In this document: positions 15,878 through 24,730 of the stretch, one piece after another
Numbering within the stretch: position 1 is the first letter of the stretch
How the letters are laid out: each line of letters begins with the position of its first letter
Position numbers and translations under genes: made by a program
The notes under the pieces: model-generated
Told to the model about the DNA's origin: nothing
Seen by the model: the letters and a program-made list of their open reading frames with translations, nothing else
Database searches by the model: none
From: Fimbriimonadia bacterium
GTDB lineage: Bacteria; Armatimonadota; Fimbriimonadia; Fimbriimonadales; Fimbriimonadaceae
NCBI GenBank assembly: GCA_030427425.1
Contig: JAUICQ010000007.1
Span: forward strand, 1 to 64,000
Length of the DNA stretch: 64,000 nt
Direction of reading: 5' to 3'

Positions 15878-17026
15878 TTATTTACAGAACTGTTTGCTGA
15901 TAATGAGTCTTTGAATTTCACTACATCCTTCTCCGATCTCTGTAAGTTTGGCATCACGCCATAATTTTTCTACGAGGTGCTTAAAGGTCATTCCTCTTCC
16001 ACCATGAACTTGGATTGCCCGATTGGTGCATCTATTTGCTGTTTCGCTTGCATACAATTTAGCCATAGCAGCAGCCATTGTTACATCTTCTTTTTTATCG
16101 TAGAGTTCTGCACCCTTGTATAATAGGAGTCGTGCGGATTCTAGGTCTACAGCGCTATCGGCTATCATATTCTGTACCGATTGCATATCGCACAGTTTTC
16201 TATTAAACTGCTCTCTACTTTTTGAGTATTCTACCGTTAGTTGGAATGCTTTTTCAGCGATTCCAAGAGCCATAGCTGCGATCCCTAGCCGCCCCTTGCC
16301 CAGGAAGCTAATGGCTTGTTCAAAGGTACATGGGGTATGCCATGCAAGCGCATTGGTCAATTTGAATCGTACTGTGTTAGATGCTTGCACTCCAATGGTG
16401 TGTATGCGTTCTACAATTTCAAATCCAGGCTGATTGGTCTCCATGAGGAATGCAGAAAGTTCTTTATCGTTAACTCTTGCAATAACTATAATCAGATCGG
16501 CTTTGCCTCCGTTGGTGATAAACATTTTCTCACCATTGAGGTGTACGTATCCTGGTTTATCTTCGATAAAAGTTGCTCTTGTGCTAACTCTTCTTGCATC
16601 ACTTCCTGCATCGGGTTCGGTAAGGGCCCATGCTAGTTTTATTTTCCCTTTTGAAATGGCGTCTAGATATTTATCTTTCTGTTCGGGTGTTGCTAAGTGG
16701 ATGATGTGTGTGATACAGAGAGCGTTGATTGCAGCAACGTTCATGGCTAGTGCGGGATCGTTCTGGGCTAGGATACGGCATGCTTCCACATATGCTTTGC
16801 ATGAAACATGCTCTCCATTAGAATCTGGAATGGACATGTTAAGGAGTCCGATCTCTGCTAATTTGGTCCAGATGTTATCCGGAAAACTTTTATTTTCTTC
16901 CCATTCTCGTGTATTTGGTAGCACTTCACATTCAGCGAATTCTTGTACTCTTTCAATGAAGGTAGTCTCTTCGGGATTGAGGTTGTGGTAGATACTGTTA
17001 CCGGAGTATCCATTTAGTCTGTTCAT
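15878..17026 (-). CDS. Acyl-CoA dehydrogenase
   Basis: An FAD flavoenzyme that oxidises acyl-CoA to 2,3-enoyl-CoA. At 382 residues it has the canonical length. The signature ALTEPDAGSD (about 135-144) and the C-terminal block QVHGGRGMTFKHLVEKLWRD followed by GEGCSEIQR are present. The catalytic base Glu366 is kept in the position typical of short-chain and branched-chain enzymes; the usual YEGT is GEGC. It faces bcp convergently with a 20-bp gap holding a weak G/C hairpin. No other beta-oxidation genes are nearby, so chain-length preference is unknown. Confidence 0.93.
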   Translation of the reverse strand: MNRLNGYSGNSIYHNLNPEETTFIERVQEFAECEVLPNTREWEENKSFPDNIWTKLAEIGLLNMSIPDSNGEHVSCKAYVEACRILAQNDPALAMNVAAINALCITHIIHLATPEQKDKYLDAISKGKIKLAWALTEPDAGSDARRVSTRATFIEDKPGYVHLNGEKMFITNGGKADLIIVIARVNDKELSAFLMETNQPGFEIVERIHTIGVQASNTVRFKLTNALAWHTPCTFEQAISFLGKGRLGIAAMALGIAEKAFQLTVEYSKSREQFNRKLCDMQSVQNMIADSAVDLESARLLLYKGAELYDKKEDVTMAAAMAKLYASETANRCTNRAIQVHGGRGMTFKHLVEKLWRDAKLTEIGEGCSEIQRLIISKQFCK

Positions 17027-17127
17027 ATTATTATTATTGGTATTTTGTTCCTGTAAAATTTAGGGAGATCTGCTTATGATTATGCATTTAGGGTTTAGGT
17101 ATAGAATAAAAGATAAAAATAGAGCAG

Positions 17128-17673
17128 TTAATCTAGATGTAGAAGTCTCAATCTTCTATCTAGTATTTTTTTCAAAGTCTCTTTAAACGCTGTTTTCGAC
17201 ATCCACTGGAAGATACTTGCATCTGCAACATGGATTGCACCTACAATAAGTAGTTCTATTAAAATTGAGAATTGCATTTCCTGGGCATCTTCTGGGCAGT
17301 TCAATGCATCAAAAGTAAATAGGGATGCACATTTTCCCAGCATGTACATTTTATAACCAATGTTACGGAGAGTAATGAACTCTTTGCGATATAGGGTTTT
17401 TACCCAGTTAGGTAGGTAGTCGATATTCTGTATAAGGTTTTCAACGGGGGCTCTAGATAAGTACTCTGCCATTCCAGCGATATAATCGATCTCGTGCCTT
17501 AAGAATTCTTCTGCTGCAGTAAACTGATCTGTGTTTTCGTATTGATTAATCATGGATGCTTCGATAGAAGATGTGTTAGGATGAAAATCCCTGTTATCAG
17601 CATTTATGGCGTTAAAAAGTATGAAAAATGGTATGGTAAATATTGCCAATTTTAATTTAGTATATGCTTGCAT
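17128..17673 (-). CDS. Small secreted protein, member of a four-gene paralogous cluster
   Basis: A 181-residue protein of unknown function. A signal peptide (about 1-25, ending INA) is followed by the family motif YLPNWVKTLYRKEFITLRNIGYK (shown here with its key residues LPxWVKxLY and RN) at about residues 91-113. A hydrophobic segment follows near residue 138. The same motif occurs in the next genes to the right. The gene begins with MQ, as its paralogs do. A TATCAT element, part of GGTATCAT, lies 9 nt before the ATG. It is the leftmost of the cluster, and all members are transcribed leftward. Confidence 0.7.
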   Translation of the reverse strand: MQAYTKLKLAIFTIPFFILFNAINADNRDFHPNTSSIEASMINQYENTDQFTAAEEFLRHEIDYIAGMAEYLSRAPVENLIQNIDYLPNWVKTLYRKEFITLRNIGYKMYMLGKCASLFTFDALNCPEDAQEMQFSILIELLIVGAIHVADASIFQWMSKTAFKETLKKILDRRLRLLHLD

Positions 17674-17745
17674 TTAGTTGTTATGATACCAGATGTTGTG
17701 ATCTGTAGAGAATAAGGTTTGGAGGGCAGCTATTGGAAACGATTT

Positions 17746-18210
17746 TTATAAGCTGGATAATATGGATGATATTATTGTGTCTGTAATAATGAAGATAAAA
17801 ATATATTTCATACCATCGGAACTTGTCAACATGATTATTTGGTAAGCGACGTCCTCAGGGAAATAAAATGCATTCATCTTAAGAGATGCAAGCAAAATGC
17901 ATGTTGTAGTATAAATTATTACTCGGGCATCATGGGTGTTTCTATTATAGAGAGTTCTGAGGGATCTTGGTAATCGATCTGGTCTTTCAGGTGGGTAGGT
18001 AATGATGATTTGTGCTGCCGGCTCAATGTTTCCTGTTGGTGGCGTATTGTTATTAGTAGGGATCCGTCTTCCGGGTCTAGATCTTGCGTCACCAGTTTCT
18101 ATGCCTGTTGAATATTCATTCAAACTTCTAGGTTCCGCGTTTATGATATCAAATAACCCAATAAGCAGAATTGCAGATTTTATTAGTTGTTTATTTACAC
18201 GTAGCTGCAT
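17746..18210 (-). CDS. Small secreted protein, divergent member of the paralogous cluster
   Basis: I place the start at the ATG at 18210 (MQLRVNKQL), not the upstream in-frame ATG at 18237. The predicted promoter TGGTATACT lies between them, and the paralogs also begin with MQ. The 154-residue product has a signal peptide ending INA and a Pro/Arg/Asn-rich linker. A diverged copy of the family motif follows: DRLPRSLRTLYNR and then R in place of RN. The C-terminus is hydrophobic (about residues 104-150) and could be two membrane helices. Function is unknown. Confidence 0.6.
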   Translation of the reverse strand: MQLRVNKQLIKSAILLIGLFDIINAEPRSLNEYSTGIETGDARSRPGRRIPTNNNTPPTGNIEPAAQIIITYPPERPDRLPRSLRTLYNRNTHDARVIIYTTTCILLASLKMNAFYFPEDVAYQIIMLTSSDGMKYIFIFIITDTIISSILSSL

Positions 18211-18218
18211 ATGCTTAG

Positions 18219-18227
18219 AGTATACCA
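18219..18227 (-). promoter_or_regulatory. Extended -10 promoter, predicted leaderless
   Basis: The minus strand reads TGGTATACT and ends 8 nt before the ATG at 18210. It is the best extended -10 match in front of the secreted paralogs. Confidence 0.55.
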
Positions 18228-18301
18228 GAGCATACATTGGCCGATCTTTAGCTGTATGTTCTGGTATATTTTATTTTAACCAATTGTCTTATTATTATAG
18301 T

Positions 18302-18865
18302 TTAATGGAAATGGGTTTGATTTATAGATTTTAGGTGCTTACTAGCTTTTTCTTTTAGTGCCATCTCTTCAAAACTACAATACATAGCATTATCTGCAAC
18401 TGCAATGCATAAGTTGAGGAGCCCTACTAGGTCAATGTAATCTTTACGCTGACTAGCATTAGAACTAGGTTCAAATTGATTTTTGGGATAATTAAGAAAG
18501 GTGCAGAAAGTAAATCCTGACAAGGAAGAGTATAGAGAATTTCTGTTATTCATAGCCTTTTTATTGTAGAGGTATTTTGCCCAAGTGGGTATGCAGTCTG
18601 CGTCTTTAATGAGGTCTGCTTCTTCCGAAACGTATGAACATATCTCTTCTGTTTGTGGAATAGTGGAGCAGGAGTATCCTTCTGGGAATTCATCTTCAAG
18701 ACTTGTGTATTGTTGTTCATCATAACTCATGTAGTTAGCATATTGATTCGCGTCAATCATTTCTGTGTCTTGAAATGTCTGAGGAGTCTCGTCTGTTGCA
18801 GCGCTGATATGTGATAATAGTATAGCGGCAAGAAATAGTATATTTTTGTTTTTACGTATTTGCAT
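18302..18865 (-). CDS. Small secreted protein, member of the paralogous cluster
   Basis: A 187-residue protein with the signal peptide MQIRKNKNILFLAAILLSH, cleaved near ISAA. Its start is nearly identical to that of the next gene (MQVRKNKNILFFAAMLLSQ), so the two are recent duplicates. An acidic middle is followed by ADLIKDADCIPTWAKYLYNK and NRNSLY at about residues 83-110. This is the shared motif, with C and A at two variable positions. A hydrophobic segment lies near residues 143-155. TATAAC lies 8 nt upstream of the ATG. Function is unknown. Confidence 0.7.
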   Translation of the reverse strand: MQIRKNKNILFLAAILLSHISAATDETPQTFQDTEMIDANQYANYMSYDEQQYTSLEDEFPEGYSCSTIPQTEEICSYVSEEADLIKDADCIPTWAKYLYNKKAMNNRNSLYSSLSGFTFCTFLNYPKNQFEPSSNASQRKDYIDLVGLLNLCIAVADNAMYCSFEEMALKEKASKHLKSINQTHFH

Positions 18866-18954
18866 ATAAGATGGTTATACCTGAAATTATTTTTAAGTGT
18901 AGTTTTACGTTTCTGATAGGTTTTAATTTAGCTTGATAATCTTACTCTTGTAGT

Positions 18955-19506
18955 TTAATCCAAATGTGGGTGATTTATAGAATCTATGTAATTTTCAACT
19001 TTTTCTTTTATTGCTATATTATCTAAACTATTCTTTATATAGCAATCCGCAAAAAAAATACACAAATTAAAAAACCCTACTAGTTTTATGTAATATTCAA
19101 GCCAATTCTTGCTACTAGATTTATCGCCAAAGGCGAGGACAGTTACTCCAGATAAGATATAATAGGTAGAATTTCTGATGCCCCTAGCTCTTTTGCTGTA
19201 GAGGTATTTTACCCAGACAGGTAGGGAATCTGCATCTTTAATCAGGTCTGTTTCAGAAGAAATGAATATAAGTACTGGCCCTCTACCTTCTATTGGTATA
19301 GTGCCGTATTGGTAGTCTCCGTCTGGTAATTTACCTTCTTGAATAGCGTCTTTTAGTTCCTCATAACTCAGGCATTGTCCATCTTTATCAATGCCAATTA
19401 CTTCTGTGTCTTGAAATGTATGAAGCGGTTCATCAATCGCTGTGCTTAGTTGCGATAGTAGCATGGCGGCAAAAAACAGTATATTTTTGTTTTTACGTAC
19501 TTGCAT
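18955..19506 (-). CDS. Small secreted protein, member of the paralogous cluster
   Basis: I start it at 19506 (MQVRKNKN) because the preceding bases contain the promoter TGGTAAAAT and because of the match to the neighbouring paralog. An upstream in-frame start at 19566 would add 20 residues in front of the signal peptide. The 183-residue product has a signal peptide, an acidic middle, and the family motif TDLIKDADSLPVWVKYLYSK with RN seven residues later. A hydrophobic stretch near residue 140 may be a membrane helix. The other three members lie directly to the left. Function is unknown. Confidence 0.7.
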   Translation of the reverse strand: MQVRKNKNILFFAAMLLSQLSTAIDEPLHTFQDTEVIGIDKDGQCLSYEELKDAIQEGKLPDGDYQYGTIPIEGRGPVLIFISSETDLIKDADSLPVWVKYLYSKRARGIRNSTYYILSGVTVLAFGDKSSSKNWLEYYIKLVGFFNLCIFFADCYIKNSLDNIAIKEKVENYIDSINHPHLD

Positions 19507-19514
19507 ATAAGCGT

Positions 19515-19523
19515 ATTTTACCA
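19515..19523 (-). promoter_or_regulatory. Extended -10 promoter, predicted leaderless
   Basis: The minus strand reads TGGTAAAAT, identical to the element in front of tRNA-Gly. It ends 8 nt before the ATG at 19506. Confidence 0.55.
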
Positions 19524-19572
19524 GACAATTATTGTGAAGAATCCTGATTAATGTACCAGGATTCACTGCTTT

Positions 19573-21111
19573 TTATCGATGCTTTTTAACATTATTGATG
19601 AACATCTCTTTCAGCTCTAATGCTTTTGTATCGTATTCATCTTTACTCTCCCATGTATTTCTTGGGTTAAGTATTTTTGTATCTACTCCATTGCATTTTG
19701 TTGGGATAAACAGATTGAAAACGTCTTCTTTTACAAACTCTTCGTTTTCTAATGACCCATCTAATATGCTATCTATAATGCCTCTAGTATCTTTTAGGTG
19801 AATGCGATGACCTTTGCCGTAGGATCCGGAAGTCCATCCTGTGTTTACTAGCCATACGTTACAGTTATGTTGTTCAATTTTCTTTTTGAGAAGGGTAGCG
19901 TAAGCTTTTGGTTTAAGGGGTAGGAATGGAGACCCAAAGCAAGTAGAGAATGTTGCTTGCGGTTCTGTTATTCCCGATTCTGTTCCAGCCACTTTAGCTG
20001 TGTATCCCATTAAGAACTGCTCCATTGCTTGTTCTGGTGTTAGTTTTGATACAGGAGGTAGTACTCCAAATGCATCGCATGTTAGGAAAATGATATTCTT
20101 AGGATGGTTGCCCATACTTGGATGGCGTGCATTCTCGATATGCTCTAATGGATAAGCTACTCTCGTGTTCTCTGTACGGGATTTGTCTGTGTAATCGGGT
20201 GTGCCATTTTCGTCAAGAATAACATTTTCTAAAACCGATCCAAATTTAATAGCATTCCAAATTTCAGGTTCGTTTTCTCTGGAAAGGTTAATACATTTAG
20301 CATAACATCCACCTTCAATGTTGAATATGCCTGTATCGCACCAGCCATGTTCATCATCTCCAATAAGATGTCTATGTGGATCTGCAGAAAGGGTAGTTTT
20401 ACCAGTTCCGGAAAGACCGAAAAATAGTGCTGCGTCTCCGTTATCTCCTTGGTTTGCAGAGCAGTGCATGCTGAGTACTCCTTGTAGTGGTAGTAGAGCA
20501 TTTAAGATAGTGAAAACACTCTTCTTAGTTTCACCGGCATACTGAGTGCCCATAATAAGAACTAGTTTTTCATCGAAATTTAGTGCGATTACTGCTTCAC
20601 CATTTGTTCCGTCTACTGCGGGATCACATTTTTCTTCACATAGATCGATAATAGTCCATTCTGGTTCAAAATTGTCTAATTCTTCTTTGCTTGGACGGAT
20701 GAGAAGTTGTTTGAAGAATAATGCATGCCAAGCTTTTTCTCCTATAAATCGTACATTAATTCTATATTTGGGATTAGCTCCGCCGTATGCATCTGTAACA
20801 TAGAGTGTTTTATCTGCAAGTGCTGCCTCAGCTTTTTTCTTAAGATGATCGAAGGTTTCTTTGCTCATCAGAGCATTGTTTTCTCTCCAGATATGATCTT
20901 CAATAGTGGAACTGATGACAACAAATTTGTCTTTAGGGGTTCGTCCTGTATATTTTCCTGTATTTGCGACCACTGCTCCGTTGTTGGCTAAAACTGCCTC
21001 ATCATTTTTAAGAGCATGTTGTATAAGTGTTGGGACAGGTAAGTTTAAAAAAACTGTCTTACCTTCAAGATTGCAAATAGAATTTTTAATGTATTTTTCT
21101 GCACATGCCAT
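19573..21111 (-). CDS. pckA: Phosphoenolpyruvate carboxykinase (ATP)
   Basis: PckA converts oxaloacetate and ATP to phosphoenolpyruvate, CO2 and ADP, the first committed step of gluconeogenesis. The 512-residue protein has TGKYTGRTPKDKF (51-63), MGTQYAGETKKSVF (187-200), the phosphate-binding loop GLSGTGKTT (232-240) and the metal/nucleotide segment IGDDEHGW. GTP-type enzymes differ in these motifs, so this is the ATP type. It is slightly shorter than the E. coli enzyme (540). It is monocistronic, with its start facing the fliM operon across about 190 bp. Confidence 0.97.
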   Translation of the reverse strand: MACAEKYIKNSICNLEGKTVFLNLPVPTLIQHALKNDEAVLANNGAVVANTGKYTGRTPKDKFVVISSTIEDHIWRENNALMSKETFDHLKKKAEAALADKTLYVTDAYGGANPKYRINVRFIGEKAWHALFFKQLLIRPSKEELDNFEPEWTIIDLCEEKCDPAVDGTNGEAVIALNFDEKLVLIMGTQYAGETKKSVFTILNALLPLQGVLSMHCSANQGDNGDAALFFGLSGTGKTTLSADPHRHLIGDDEHGWCDTGIFNIEGGCYAKCINLSRENEPEIWNAIKFGSVLENVILDENGTPDYTDKSRTENTRVAYPLEHIENARHPSMGNHPKNIIFLTCDAFGVLPPVSKLTPEQAMEQFLMGYTAKVAGTESGITEPQATFSTCFGSPFLPLKPKAYATLLKKKIEQHNCNVWLVNTGWTSGSYGKGHRIHLKDTRGIIDSILDGSLENEEFVKEDVFNLFIPTKCNGVDTKILNPRNTWESKDEYDTKALELKEMFINNVKKHR

Positions 21112-21213
21112 AAAGTTAATATTCGGTATATGTATTCTGATCTTAAATAGCTAAATATGCTTGATCTATAGGGAAATTTTGAAATAATTATAGTAATTAT
21201 GAGTAAATACATG

Positions 21214-21219
21214 TAAAAT
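21214..21219 (+). promoter_or_regulatory. Possible -10 element of the fliM operon
   Basis: TGTAAAAT is an extended -10 form about 80 nt before fliM. A TATAAG also occurs nearer the start. I cannot tell which is used, nor whether a flagellar sigma factor is involved. Confidence 0.3.
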
Positions 21220-21298
21220 AACTCAATAAGTAGGAAAGAAAACAGTATATTTTGCAGGAAAAGTTGAAAAATAGTAGAACGTATAAGTTAGGAGATAT

Positions 21299-22354
21299 AT
21301 GTCTGATATTCTGAGTCAAGACGAAATAGAAGCATTACTGTCAGCAATGGATGATGATGGTAAAGATGGTGAGAGTGACTCGTCGTCAAGTAAAGATGCT
21401 GGCAAAGCCAGTTCTGGATTGTTAGTTCCTGCTTATCCGAAGAATAGTCATATTAAATCAGAAGCAGACTTTGAGGTGTACGATTTCAGGAGGCCTGATA
21501 AGCTTGGTAGAGATCATATCCGCACGTTACAGCTGCTACATGAGACTTTTTCTCGTCTTACAGGTACTACTCTTTCTGCGCATTTACGTTCACCGGTATC
21601 GGTAGAGTTAATTTCTGTTGAGCAGATTCCTTATGAAGAGTATTTGCGAGGAATTTCTCAGTCTATCATGCTTGTGGTGAATCCGCAGCCATTGAGAGGT
21701 CAGGCTATTTTTGAATTAGAGCTTGATGTTCTGTTTCCTATGTTAGATAAACTGTTAGGTGGTCCTGGTAGAGGATTAAGTAGAACGGTACTTACAGAGA
21801 TTGAAAAACCTTTAGTTCAACAGATGTTTCAGAAAATATTTGATTGTTTTGAAACTGCGTGGGAAAATATACATCGATTGGATCTTAAGGTGGATAGTAT
21901 AGAAAATTCTGTTCAGTTTGTGCAGATATGTCCGCCTAGTGATATGGTTCTAAGCATGTTGTTTGAGATTCGTACAGGGGATATTCGAGGTGCTATGAGC
22001 GTCTGTATTCCATATCTACTGCTGAAACCTATAGCTCAGAAATTATCTGCGCAGAAATGGTTTACTAGTGCAAATAAAAATTCGAATCCTGCTACACAAG
22101 AAATACTAAAGAGTGCTGTTTTAGATACTTCTTTAGATTGTACAATTGCATTAGGAAGAGCTAAGATTTCGGTGGGCGATTTCCTTAACTTAAGTAAAGG
22201 GGATATCGTAAAATTGAATAAAAAATCGGATGGAAATTTGCCTTTATTTGTTGGTGCGGTTCCTAAATTAGTAGGCCGACCAGCTTTAGACGGTAAAAAA
22301 ATAGTATTTCATGTAACAAAAAGAGTTACAAAGGAGATGGCATCACATCTTTAG
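21299..22354 (+). CDS. fliM: Flagellar motor switch protein FliM
   Basis: FliM forms the C-ring with FliG and FliN/FliY and binds CheY-P at its N-terminus. The 351-residue protein starts MSDILSQDEIEALLSAM, the classic CheY-binding EN motif. The middle CheC-like domain includes YDFRRPDKLGRDHIRTLQLLHETFSR (key residues F-R-R-P-D and H-E). The C-terminal SpoA domain runs from about residue 280 to LVGRPALDGKKIVFHVT. It is the first gene of a seven-gene operon, has a GGAG ribosome-binding site, and ends 9 bp before fliY. Confidence 0.97.
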   Translation: MSDILSQDEIEALLSAMDDDGKDGESDSSSSKDAGKASSGLLVPAYPKNSHIKSEADFEVYDFRRPDKLGRDHIRTLQLLHETFSRLTGTTLSAHLRSPVSVELISVEQIPYEEYLRGISQSIMLVVNPQPLRGQAIFELELDVLFPMLDKLLGGPGRGLSRTVLTEIEKPLVQQMFQKIFDCFETAWENIHRLDLKVDSIENSVQFVQICPPSDMVLSMLFEIRTGDIRGAMSVCIPYLLLKPIAQKLSAQKWFTSANKNSNPATQEILKSAVLDTSLDCTIALGRAKISVGDFLNLSKGDIVKLNKKSDGNLPLFVGAVPKLVGRPALDGKKIVFHVTKRVTKEMASHL

Positions 22355-22363
22355 GAAAAAATT

Positions 22364-23341
22364 ATGGCTAATATCAATGAACTTCTAGATAAGATAAAAG
22401 ACATACAAGGAGGTATATGGCCTTCAGTTGCTAATGCGGTTAGTGAAGCTGCAAATAATCTGATTAATTTAAATTATGAGGATGTAGAGATTGCTGATAC
22501 CTTGGCATTGGGTCCGCTTACTTCTGGGCCGTGCGTGTCGCTCCAGTTTGAATTTGCTGACAAGCAGGGTAATGCGGCTGTAATTGTAATTCCTGAGAAG
22601 CTTTTTCTTGGCTTAGTAGGTTTAGTAACTGAGGAAGAAGTAGCTGAATACGAAGAGACTCAGATGATACAGATGAATCCGGTGTTAGATGGATTTATTT
22701 CTGGTATTAGTACTGCGCTTACAAATTCTCTTGGTAAAACAGTTGCTATCGAGAAGAAGGACTTTAATTATGGGGCACTGACGTTGCCTCCAGTAATAGC
22801 AGAGGACAATGAGTGTGCAAAGATTAATGTATCGTTATCTTCAGGCGATTTAGAAGGCGAAATATACTGGCTTATAGACTCTACTGTTTCTGGTTACATC
22901 TCTGGAGTGGAAGATTCTGCACCTGCAGAAGATTCTCCGGCAGAGGTTGCTGCTCCTGCAAATGTTCCTGCTCAGCAATCTGCAAAAGTAGAGAGTGCTA
23001 TGCCGTCCAGTACTGATGTAGCTGAATCAATTGCTGCCGCACCTGCTGATCCTTTTAATGATACGCCAAAAACATCCAGCTTAGATGTTTTAATGGATGT
23101 ATCTTTAGAGTTTTGTGTGGAACTGGGACGAATTAAGTTGCCCGTACGTGATATAATTGACTTGGGTGTAGGTTCAATTGTAGAGATAGATAAAGCTGCC
23201 GGAGAACCCGTAGATGTAATGGTAAACGGAAGCCTAGTAGCGCAAGGTGAGGTTGTAGTAGTAGAAGATAACTTTGCAGTGCGTGTTACAGAGATACTTA
23301 GCCCAAGAGAAAGATTGTATAAGTTAAGTGATAAATCATGA
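22364..23341 (+). CDS. fliY: Flagellar motor switch protein, FliY type (CheC-like plus FliN domain)
   Basis: A 325-residue C-ring protein, much longer than a bare FliN (about 100-140). Residues of about 20-175 look like a CheC/CheX-type domain, with the pseudo-repeat QMIQMNPVLDGFISGISTAL. A Pro/Ala/Ser-rich linker follows (about 185-230). Residues 240-320 form a FliN/SpoA domain with LEFCVELGRIKLPVRDIIDLG and GEVVVVEDNFAVRVTEI. This is the FliY architecture of Firmicutes, spirochaetes and Thermotogae, where the CheC part may dephosphorylate CheY-P. Whether the phosphatase Glu-Asn pair survives is uncertain. Its last codons overlap fliO by 4 nt (ATGA). Confidence 0.88.
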   Translation: MANINELLDKIKDIQGGIWPSVANAVSEAANNLINLNYEDVEIADTLALGPLTSGPCVSLQFEFADKQGNAAVIVIPEKLFLGLVGLVTEEEVAEYEETQMIQMNPVLDGFISGISTALTNSLGKTVAIEKKDFNYGALTLPPVIAEDNECAKINVSLSSGDLEGEIYWLIDSTVSGYISGVEDSAPAEDSPAEVAAPANVPAQQSAKVESAMPSSTDVAESIAAAPADPFNDTPKTSSLDVLMDVSLEFCVELGRIKLPVRDIIDLGVGSIVEIDKAAGEPVDVMVNGSLVAQGEVVVVEDNFAVRVTEILSPRERLYKLSDKS

Positions 23342-23979
23342 ACGAAAATAGAGTAAAAGAAACATTAACAGAAGAGCTACAAGGAGAGAGTACTGCCGAC
23401 TTACTGAAGAAAGATATTATTCTTCCTGAACCTCAGTCGGGTGGGGTGCAAATTCCTATCCTGCAGTCTTTACAGGTGTTATTTGCTTTTTTACTTTTGT
23501 TGATTGGTTTAAAGTATTCATTTCCAAAGATCTTATCTTATTTTAATGCGAATTTATCCGCTAATTTGGAGAGTGGCATTAAAATTGAGGAATCTGTAAA
23601 TTTTGCTACTGGAAAACTGTATATAGTTACTGCAAGAGACAAAACTCTATTGTTATCGGCTACTCCTGCTGGTGTTAGTTGCTTAGCTGAATTAGGAGAA
23701 GATCCTTTCGGTTCAGATGAGGCATTTTTAGATGTATTAGATTCTTCTAAAGGGTTCGATGTAAACACTAGGGATAGTGGAGAAACTATAACGAAAAAAG
23801 ATGTTGCATTAGTGGAGGCAGCGGATACAAAAGTCCAAAGCGCTAATGATAATAAAAGTGATACAACTGAATCGCCTAAGAAGCGAGAAGATATCCAGGC
23901 TGTTTTAGATAGATTAAAAAAGCTGACTGGAGATAGAAATAGAGGTGCCAATGGTTCCGAACGCACGCACTTTAATTAA
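23338..23979 (+). CDS. fliO: Flagellar biosynthetic protein FliO-like
   Basis: A 213-residue protein in the usual fliO position between fliN/fliY and fliP. It has one strong membrane helix (about residues 43-61, SLQVLFAFLLLLIGL), followed by a cytoplasmic domain. That domain has the FliO-type beta segment FATGKLYIVTARDKTLLLSAT and GVSCLAEL. A Lys/Asp-rich tail ends near DRLKKLTGDRN. FliO helps assemble the FliPQR export gate. The start overlaps the fliY end, and the 3' end overlaps fliP by about 29 nt. Assignment rests on context plus topology. Confidence 0.8.
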   Translation: MNENRVKETLTEELQGESTADLLKKDIILPEPQSGGVQIPILQSLQVLFAFLLLLIGLKYSFPKILSYFNANLSANLESGIKIEESVNFATGKLYIVTARDKTLLLSATPAGVSCLAELGEDPFGSDEAFLDVLDSSKGFDVNTRDSGETITKKDVALVEAADTKVQSANDNKSDTTESPKKREDIQAVLDRLKKLTGDRNRGANGSERTHFN

Positions 23980-24721
23980 GTATAAACATTTTATAAGTAC
24001 AGCGTGCTTCTTTTTCTTGGCTTTTGCTATATCTTATTCACAATCGATACCTATTCCAAAATTGAATTTGGGGATAGATACAGCGAAAACTCCTGACGAG
24101 GTAAATACTTCCTTACAGCTATTAGCCTTATTAACTGTATTAAGTGTTGCTCCTTCTATAATTATTTTAACAACTGCTTTTACGAGGATTGTTATCGTCC
24201 TTAGTTTTGTTCGTCAGGCATTGGGTACTCAGGGCGTGCCTCCTCAGCAGATTGTCACAGGTTTAAGTGTTATACTCACATTTTACGTAATGGCCCCAAC
24301 ATATACTGAGATTAATAAGGTGGCATTGAAACCGTATTTTGAGAAAAAAATATCATTAGAACAAGCATATGAAAATTTGCAGACTCCGTTAAAGCGATTT
24401 ATGTTAAAGAATACCTATCAGAAGGATCTGAATTTATTATTAAATATCAGTGGGGATAGTGTAGACTCTCGTGAGAACGTATCCATTTATACCGTAATCC
24501 CAGCCTTTATTTTAAGTGAATTAAAGACCGCATTTATCATAGGATTTTATATCTTTATACCATTGATTATCATCGACCTTGTTGTAGCTTCCAGTATGAT
24601 GAGTATGGGGATGATGATGATGCCACCGACCGTTGTGGCTCTACCTGTAAAGATCTTGATTTTTGCACTTGCGGATGGTTGGAGTATGTTAGTATCATCA
24701 CTACTATCGGGGTATTTTTAG
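23951..24721 (+). CDS. fliP: Flagellar export gate protein FliP
   Basis: FliP forms, with FliQ and FliR, the core export gate. The protein has about 256 residues from the ATG at 23951; a GTG two codons upstream (23945) is an alternative. A signal-like N-terminal helix is followed by TM segments. The conserved TRIVIVLSFVRQALGTQGVPPQQI occurs near residues 80-103 (key residues R-I-V-I-V and G-x-Q-x-x-P). The late segment SELKTAFIIGFYIFIPLIIIDLVVASSMMSMGMMMMPP (key parts ELKTAF and MMMMPP) is the FliP hallmark. The stop codon overlaps the fliQ ribosome-binding site. Confidence 0.95.
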   Translation: MVPNARTLIKYKHFISTACFFFLAFAISYSQSIPIPKLNLGIDTAKTPDEVNTSLQLLALLTVLSVAPSIIILTTAFTRIVIVLSFVRQALGTQGVPPQQIVTGLSVILTFYVMAPTYTEINKVALKPYFEKKISLEQAYENLQTPLKRFMLKNTYQKDLNLLLNISGDSVDSRENVSIYTVIPAFILSELKTAFIIGFYIFIPLIIIDLVVASSMMSMGMMMMPPTVVALPVKILIFALADGWSMLVSSLLSGYF

Positions 24722-24730
24722 GAGGATAAT

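Noticed and set aside
16434-16991. A 185-codon ORF on the plus strand
   Set aside because: It lies wholly antisense to the acyl-CoA dehydrogenase, which has a full set of family motifs. The ORF has no recognisable protein features.
20546-21154. Several short plus-strand ORFs opposite pckA
   Set aside because: They are antisense to conserved pckA coding sequence and carry no motif or start signal.
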